A stretch of DNA of 17,082 nt from Actinomycetes bacterium (GTDB lineage: Bacteria; Actinomycetota; Acidimicrobiia; Acidimicrobiales; Microtrichaceae): positions 1 to 17,082 of the forward strand of contig JAEWED010000109.1 of NCBI GenBank assembly GCA_023389745.1. Direction: 5' to 3'. The first letter of the stretch is position 1. Each line of letters starts with the position of its first letter. The notes beneath the pieces are model-generated. The model searched no databases. It was not told where the DNA came from and saw only the letters and a program-made list of their open reading frames with translations. Shown in pieces: positions 12,945-17,082 of the stretch. The position numbers were made by a program, and so were the translations under genes.

Positions 12945-13456
12945 CCGACACCGGGCTCCGCCTCGGCATCGCCGAGCTCCGCCGACGTCCGGGCAACCGC
13001 TACGTCGTGCAGCGGCAGGTCCCCGTGGGCGAGATCGCCACGTCGACCGCGTCGATCCCCGCGCCCCACCAGGTCGACGTCGACCTGGTGCTGGAGTCGC
13101 TCTCGGACGGTCTGACCGTGACCGGGACGATCTCGGTGCCGTGGGAGGGGGAGTGCCGTCGCTGCCTGGAGCCCACCCACGGCGTCGCGACCGCCGAGGT
13201 GCTCGAGGTCTTCAAGGACCGACCCGACGAGGGCGACACCCACGCGATCGACGGCGACCACGTCGACCTGGGTCCGGTCGTGCACGACCTGTCGGTCATG
13301 GCGTTGCCGCTGGCCCCGCTGTGCCGTGAGGACTGCGCAGGGCCCGCACCGTCGGAGTTCCCCGTGGCCACCGAATCGGACCCCGCGGAACCGCCCGCCG
13401 ACCCCCGTTGGGCGGCGCTGTCGGAGCTCCGCTTCGACTCGGACCCCGCCGACTAG
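12941..13456 (+). CDS. DUF177/YceD-family protein
   Basis: This 171-residue protein belongs to the DUF177 (YceD) family, found beside rpmF in most bacteria and linked to 23S rRNA or L32-related ribosome assembly. Landmarks are ECRRCLEP with C72 and C75, ALPLAPLCREDCAGP with C128 and C132 (about 121-135), and the C-terminal DPRWAALSELRF. The four cysteines are arranged like a metal site. GTG 12941 overlaps the upstream stop (GTGA). rpmF begins 91 bp downstream. Confidence 0.9.
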   Translation: MTDTGLRLGIAELRRRPGNRYVVQRQVPVGEIATSTASIPAPHQVDVDLVLESLSDGLTVTGTISVPWEGECRRCLEPTHGVATAEVLEVFKDRPDEGDTHAIDGDHVDLGPVVHDLSVMALPLAPLCREDCAGPAPSEFPVATESDPAEPPADPRWAALSELRFDSDPAD

Positions 13457-13503
13457 GTAGTCTGTCCCGTCCGCGTCGACGCCACCGCGTCCGGCGCCCC
13501 CTC

Positions 13504-13542
13504 CAGAGCAGAGACCCCTCGGTCCAGAAGCAGAGCAGAGAC
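13504..13542 (+). repeat. 12-bp direct repeat in the rpmF leader
   Basis: cagagcagagac occurs at 13504-13515 and again at 13531-13542, the second copy ending 5 nt before the rpmF ATG. The purine-rich GAGAC of the second copy is the only candidate ribosome site. The flanking tccaga is also repeated, so a local duplication of the leader is likely. Confidence 0.7.
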
Positions 13543-13547
13543 GACCC

Positions 13548-13727
13548 ATGGCTGTCCCCAAGAAGAAGACCTCCAAGGCCAAGAGCCGTAGCCGGCGAGC
13601 CTCGAACTGGACCCTGAAGCCCGCCGCCCGGAGCGTCTGCCCCCGCTGCAACGCCTCGAAGCTGCCCCACGTCGTGTGCGGCAACTGCGGTTGGTACGCA
13701 GGGCGCCAGGCCATCGAGGTCGACTGA
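13548..13727 (+). CDS. rpmF: 50S ribosomal protein L32, zinc-binding form
   Basis: This 59-residue ribosomal protein begins MAVPKKKTSKAKSRSRRAS, the standard L32 start, and carries CPRC (31-34) and CGNC (44-47), a C+ zinc ribbon. Full length with no changes of note. It lies downstream of DUF177, as in most bacteria. The leader of about 90 nt contains a 12-bp direct repeat; weak -10-like sequences (TAGGTA, TAGTCT, 13454-13463) sit at the DUF177 end, so it may have its own promoter as well as readthrough. Confidence 0.97.
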   Translation: MAVPKKKTSKAKSRSRRASNWTLKPAARSVCPRCNASKLPHVVCGNCGWYAGRQAIEVD

Positions 13728-13762
13728 CCGTCGATCCCTGCTGTCGCACCCCTCGACGGGTC
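13726..13762 (+). terminator. Imperfect stem-loop after rpmF
   Basis: gaccgtcga (13726-13734) can pair with tcgacgggtc (13753-13762) with one bulge. It overlaps the rpmF stop, so it is at best a weak terminator or attenuator before acpP. Confidence 0.3.
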
Positions 13763-13818
13763 GCGGCGCCGTTGAAGATCGGTCAATGAACATCGCCCGC
13801 GGTGCCGGGCGCGAGGGC

Positions 13819-13824
13819 TACAGT
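13819..13824 (+). promoter_or_regulatory. -10 element for acpP
   Basis: TACAGT lies about 60 nt upstream of the acpP GTG start within an otherwise gene-free 156-bp stretch. It is a good actinobacterial -10 match, but no clear -35 box was found. Confidence 0.4.
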
Positions 13825-13883
13825 GGCGGCACTTCGCCGCGCCCGAGCGTGACCGCGGCCATCAGAGGAGAACGAGAGCGAAC

Positions 13884-14168
13884 GTGGCTGCCGAGACCGA
13901 CACCCCAGGTCAGATCGACCGAGCCGAGGTGCTCGCACTCATCAAGGACCAGCTGGCCGACATCCTCGAGATCGACCAGGCGACCATCAACGAAGGTGAC
14001 TCCTTCACCGAGGACCTCCATCTCGGTTCCCTCGAGCTCATCGAGCTGGTCGAGGCCATCGAGGAGGAGTTCGGCGACCGTCGCGCAGGGTTCCGGATCG
14101 AGGACGAGGACCTCGAAGATCTGAAGTCCGTGCGTGATGCCGTCGACTACGTCGTCGTCCGACTCTGA
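13884..14168 (+). CDS. acpP: Acyl carrier protein with variant GSL modification motif
   Basis: This 94-residue acidic protein has the ACP four-helix pattern: AEVLALIKDQLADILEID (helix 1), FTEDLHLGSLELIELVEAIEEEFG (loop and recognition helix 2) and DLKSVRDAVDYV (last helix). S49 is the expected 4'-phosphopantetheine site. The invariant preceding Asp (DSL) is Gly here, and the loop reads LHLGSL instead of LGADSL. The N-terminus is about ten residues longer than in E. coli AcpP. GAGAG lies 5 nt before GTG 13884. It sits between rpmF and rnc, and the rnc start lies inside its 3' end. It probably serves fatty acid synthesis, but a specialised ACP cannot be excluded. Confidence 0.88.
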   Translation: MAAETDTPGQIDRAEVLALIKDQLADILEIDQATINEGDSFTEDLHLGSLELIELVEAIEEEFGDRRAGFRIEDEDLEDLKSVRDAVDYVVVRL

Positions 14169-15066
14169 TCCGGCGGCTGCGACGGCATCCGAGCCCGATC
14201 CCCGTCGCGAGCTCTGTCGACTCCTCGACTACGAGTTCAGCGATCCTTCCCTGCTCGACCTCGCGCTGCGGCACCGGTCGTGGTGCTCCGAGAACGGCGC
14301 CGTCGAGTCCAACGAACGGCTGGAGTTCCTCGGTGACGCCGTGCTCGGCCTGGTGGTCACCGACCACCTGTACCGCTCGGTGCCCGAGACCGCCGAGGGG
14401 GTGCTGGCGCGTCATCGCTCCGAGCTCGTGAGCGCCGCGGCGCTCGCCGGTGTGGCCCGCGGCGTCGAGCTCGGCGCCGCCCTCGCGTTGGGCAAGGGCG
14501 AGCAGTCGACGGGCGGGCGCCAGAAGACCTCGATCCTGGCCGACGGCATGGAGGCCGTGATCGGCGCCGTGTACCTCGACGGCGGCGTGGGTGCCGCGAC
14601 GACGCTCGTGCTGCACCTGCTCGAGGACCGCATGGCCGAGGTCATCCACGGCGGACTGGCCAGCGACCACAAGTCCCGACTGCAGGAGCTGGCGGCGCAC
14701 CGGTTCGGTCAGCTGCCGCGCTACGTTCTCAGCGAGGACGGTCCCGAGCACGAGAAGCACTTCTGGGCTCGCGTCGAGCTCGGCGGCGAGACCTGGGGCA
14801 CAGGAGAGGGCCGGACCAAGAAGGAAGCCGAGCAGGCTGCTGCAGGAGACGCCGTGGTGCGCCTCGAGCAGCAGCCGTCCAACCACCGGCCACAGGGGAA
14901 CGGCGCCGAGCCCGTCGCGCAGCGTTCCGACGAGGGCCACCACGAGAGCGGATCAGTGAGCACATCGACCGACCACGACCACGATCGACGGACCCCGGCG
15001 GCGTCACAGGACGAAGGGGCCACACCGGAGACGGCGGGAACGACCCGAGGGGGAGAGCATGCCTGA
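14137..15066 (+). CDS. rnc: Ribonuclease III with extended disordered C-terminus
   Basis: This 309-residue endonuclease cuts double-stranded RNA in rRNA processing and mRNA turnover. The catalytic domain has NERLEFLGDAVLGLVV (about 59-74; E60, E63 and D67) and ADGMEAVIGAVYLDG (135-149; D136 and E139), the magnesium-binding set. The dsRNA-binding domain runs from DHKSRLQELA (about 177) to AAAGDAVVRL (about 243). A polar tail of some 65 residues follows, rich in Glu, Ser, Thr and His/Asp, absent from typical members of about 225-240 residues. ATG 14137 and GTG 14134 are the only plausible starts before the domain; either overlaps acpP by about 32-35 bp. The 3' end overlaps the fpg-like gene by 8 bp, so the tail also contains that gene's ribosome site. 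Confidence 0.94.
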   Translation: MPSTTSSSDSDPAAATASEPDPRRELCRLLDYEFSDPSLLDLALRHRSWCSENGAVESNERLEFLGDAVLGLVVTDHLYRSVPETAEGVLARHRSELVSAAALAGVARGVELGAALALGKGEQSTGGRQKTSILADGMEAVIGAVYLDGGVGAATTLVLHLLEDRMAEVIHGGLASDHKSRLQELAAHRFGQLPRYVLSEDGPEHEKHFWARVELGGETWGTGEGRTKKEAEQAAAGDAVVRLEQQPSNHRPQGNGAEPVAQRSDEGHHESGSVSTSTDHDHDRRTPAASQDEGATPETAGTTRGGEHA

Positions 15067-15892
15067 GCTTCCAGAGCTGGAGCTGTTGCGACGAGACCTG
15101 GAGCGAGAGGTCGGCGATCGCAAGATCAAGACCGTCGAGGTGCCCGTCGCCGGCGTCGTGAAGCAGCCCAACAAGAAGGGTCTGATCGCGGCGCTCGAGG
15201 GCGCCAAGCTCACCGGCGTCACCCGCCGGGGGATGCTCCTGCTGCTCGGCGTCGAGGGCACGCACAAGCTGGTGATCTCGATCGGCGAGCACACCCGCAT
15301 GACCCGCAACCAGGCCAAGGACGCGCTCGAGCCGGGCACGGCGCTGGTGCTGACCTTCACCCAGGGCGGGCAGCTGCGACTGGTCGACCCGAAGAAGGAG
15401 GCCACCGTCGAGTACGTCGAGAACGACGCGCTCGACGAGCTGCACCCGGAGCTCGGCGAGCTCGGCCTCGACACGGTCGACGAGCCGGTGTCGTGGACGA
15501 CCTTCGGCGAGGCGCTCATGCGGCGCGACGGCAAGCTGAAGTCGATCCTCATGGACCCGACCTTCCTGGTCGGCATCGGTCCCCTCTACTCCGACGAGAT
15601 CCTGTTCCAGGCGGGCCTCCGCTTCGACCGGACGACCTCGACGCTGTCGGCGCAGGAGATCCGCCGCCTCTACCGGGCGGTCGTGGAGACCGTGCACGAG
15701 GCGTTGAAGTACGGTGGCACCTCGCTCGGCGACGACGGGTGGGTGGGTCTCTCCGGCGAGCCGGGCGAGTACCAGCAGTACATCACCGTGTACAAGCGAG
15801 ACGGCGAGATGAGCCCCCGGGCACGGGGTCCCATCGTGAAGGCTCGCTTCGGCAACGGCTACACCTACTTCTGCGAGCAGACACAGGTCTGA
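15059..15892 (+). CDS. Fpg/Nei-family protein lacking zinc-finger cysteines and key recognition residues
   Basis: This 277-residue protein sits in the rnc-smc slot where MutM (formamidopyrimidine-DNA glycosylase) is usual. It starts MPELPELE, keeping the N-terminal Pro nucleophile and E3/E6, and retains the helix-two-turn-helix region (about 130-215, with LVGIGPLYSDEILFQAGL). Compared with E. coli Fpg, the base-flipping Lys57 is M59 (RRGM), the void-filling DPRRFG is DPKKEA (110-115), the HLGMSG segment is SIGEHT, Asn168 is P175, and the finger cysteines are S252, A255, C272 and T275, so zinc cannot be bound in the usual way. It could be a zincless glycosylase/AP lyase or a DNA-binding protein with altered function. 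A GGGGGAGAG ribosome site precedes the ATG. Confidence 0.85.
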   Translation: MPELPELELLRRDLEREVGDRKIKTVEVPVAGVVKQPNKKGLIAALEGAKLTGVTRRGMLLLLGVEGTHKLVISIGEHTRMTRNQAKDALEPGTALVLTFTQGGQLRLVDPKKEATVEYVENDALDELHPELGELGLDTVDEPVSWTTFGEALMRRDGKLKSILMDPTFLVGIGPLYSDEILFQAGLRFDRTTSTLSAQEIRRLYRAVVETVHEALKYGGTSLGDDGWVGLSGEPGEYQQYITVYKRDGEMSPRARGPIVKARFGNGYTYFCEQTQV

Positions 15893-15894
15893 CC

Positions 15895-15916
15895 GGCCCG
15901 TCGGGCCCGGCGGGCC
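15895..15916 (+). terminator. GC hairpin between the fpg-like gene and smc
   Basis: ggcccg (15895-15900) pairs with cgggcc (15911-15916) around tcgggcccgg, which is itself partly self-complementary. It starts 3 nt after the stop codon and may attenuate transcription into smc. Confidence 0.35.
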
Positions 15917-15962
15917 GCATCGGTCCCCAGTCCACCAGCACCCGCACACCTGCAGGAGAGAC

Positions 15963-17082
15963 GTGTTCCTGAAGACACTGCAGATCAAGGGGTTCAAGTC
16001 GTTCGCCGACGCAGCGACGCTGACCCTGGAGCCGGGTGTGACGGTGGTCGTCGGACCGAACGGCTCGGGCAAGTCGAACGTCGTCGACGCGATCGGCTGG
16101 GTGCTCGGCGCCCAGAAGCCGTCGATCGTGCGGTCCCAGAAGATGGACGACGTCATCTTCGCCGGAACCTCGAAGCGTCCTGCGCTGGGACGTGCCGAGG
16201 TGTCGCTGACGATCGACAACTCCGCAGGCCACCTGCCGATCGACTTCACCGAGGTGACGATCACCCGTCTGCTCTTCCGGTCGGGTGACAGCGAGTACGC
16301 GATCAACGGCGTGCCGTGCCGTCTGCTCGACGTCCAGGAGCTCCTGAGCGACTCCGGCGTCGGCCGCCAGCAGCACGTGATCATCTCCCAGGGCAACATC
16401 GACGGCGTCCTCAACGCCCGCCCCGAGGAGCGCCGCTTGATCATCGAAGAGGCAGCAGGTGTCTTGAAGTACCGCCGCCGCAAGGAGCGCGCCGAGCGCC
16501 GGCTGACGGCCACCGAGGCGAACCTGACTCGGATCCAGGATCTGCTGCGAGAGGTCCGCCGACAGCTCCGCCCGCTCGAACGCCAGGCCGACGCCGCCCG
16601 CCGACACGGCGATCTGGTCGCCGAGCTCTCGGCGTTGAAGCTGTTCGTCGCCGGCAAGGAGCTCGCTCGGCTGCGCACGCAGCTCGAGACCGGCGCCGGC
16701 GCCCAGACCGAGCTGCGCGGCAAGGACCAGGAGCTGCGGGCCAAGCTCGCCGAGCTCGACGCACAGGTCATCTCGACCGAGGCGCAGCTGTCGGCCCTCG
16801 GCGGACGAGACGTCGGCGATGCCCTCGTGCGCTACGAGACGCTACGCGAGAAGGGCCGTGGTCTGACCGCGCTGCTCGCCGAGCGCCGACGCGGCGTCGA
16901 GCGCGAGCTCAACTCGTCGGTCGACGCGGCGGTCATCGCCTCGCTCGAATCCGAGCAGTCCCAGCTGCGTGCCGAGTCCGCTCGGGCCGAACGCGACGGC
17001 GAGGCGATCCTCGTCGAGGCGGAGGAGCTCCAAGAGGCAGAGGGCGACCTCGCCGAGCAGCGCCGCCGCTTCGAAGAGGAGT
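15963..17082 (+). CDS. smc: Chromosome segregation SMC ATPase, N-terminal part (cut by window end)
   Basis: The first 373 codons of SMC, the coiled-coil ATPase of the SMC-ScpAB condensin that organises and segregates the chromosome. It begins MFLKTLQIKGFKSFAD, with Walker A GPNGSGKSN at 31-39, then KMDDVIFAGT, DSGVGRQQHVIISQGNIDGVLNARPEERR (the Q-loop to head region) and IIEEAAGVLKYRRRKERAERRL leading into the first long coiled coil, which runs past the window edge. An AGGAG site lies 4 nt before GTG 15963. The frame is open to the last base. The signature motif, Walker B and second half of the protein lie outside the window. Confidence 0.97.
   Translation, partial: MFLKTLQIKGFKSFADAATLTLEPGVTVVVGPNGSGKSNVVDAIGWVLGAQKPSIVRSQKMDDVIFAGTSKRPALGRAEVSLTIDNSAGHLPIDFTEVTITRLLFRSGDSEYAINGVPCRLLDVQELLSDSGVGRQQHVIISQGNIDGVLNARPEERRLIIEEAAGVLKYRRRKERAERRLTATEANLTRIQDLLREVRRQLRPLERQADAARRHGDLVAELSALKLFVAGKELARLRTQLETGAGAQTELRGKDQELRAKLAELDAQVISTEAQLSALGGRDVGDALVRYETLREKGRGLTALLAERRRGVERELNSSVDAAVIASLESEQSQLRAESARAERDGEAILVEAEELQEAEGDLAEQRRRFEEE

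Noticed and set aside
14729..16771. 680-codon minus-strand open frame across rnc, fpg-like and smc
   Set aside because: It spans three real plus-strand genes with clear motifs; composition is Ser/Arg-rich noise.
1..17082. Defence, phage, toxin-antitoxin or biosynthetic system
   Set aside because: All genes are accounted for by housekeeping families, small regulators or unknown membrane/lipoproteins; no nuclease-regulator pairs or clusters suggest such a system.

Overview
The window looks like a core chromosomal segment of a high-GC actinomycete, most likely an acidimicrobial (Ilumatobacter- or Iamia-like) lineage. The reasons are heavy G/C use at third codon positions, frequent GTG starts, a GTP-dependent PEP carboxykinase, a HAIR-type (HspR) heat-shock operator, a SepIVA-like coiled-coil gene, and the order rsmD-coaD-sepIVA-like-DUF177-rpmF-acpP-rnc-fpg-like-smc. 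The taxonomic call is inference from protein character and gene order; no 16S gene is present.

Layout. Positions 1-60 hold a near-perfect 23-bp inverted repeat. Next come a PIG-L/LmbE deacetylase and a small membrane protein (+, GTGA overlap), facing a pilin-like lipoprotein (-). A small heat-shock protein (-) follows, with a HAIR-like operator upstream. Then, all on the minus strand, come GTP-type PEP carboxykinase, a divergent cold-shock-domain protein and ribosomal protein L28. From 5208, on the plus strand, a degenerate FakA/YloV (DAK2) homologue is coupled to recG. The recG stop codon lies in a 16-bp tandem repeat. An accessory island at 8427-10019 has arsR plus an AHSA1/SRPBCC gene (-) divergent from a RibD-C/DHFR-like reductase (+), with one palindromic operator between them. 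A lipoprotein and a small membrane protein (-) follow. The last 6 kb is one co-oriented block: rsmD, coaD, sepIVA-like, DUF177, rpmF, acpP, rnc, an fpg-like gene and smc, the last cut by the window end.

How the genes fit together. The right-hand block is the familiar growth cluster combining ribosome assembly (RsmD, L32, DUF177, RNase III), CoA and acyl-carrier supply (CoaD, AcpP), septation (SepIVA-like) and chromosome organisation (SMC). Genes are tightly packed or overlapping, which suggests translational coupling.

I see no defence system, prophage, transposase, CRISPR array or biosynthetic cluster. The most interesting signals are family members that kept their locus but lost hallmark residues. 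These are a zinc-ligand-depleted Fpg-like protein in the rnc-smc slot, a DhaL-degenerate FakA-like protein in the rpmB-recG slot, and an ACP whose DSL motif reads GSL. Repeat-based oddities come next: the edge hairpin, the recG stop-codon repeat, and the arsR tail minisatellite.
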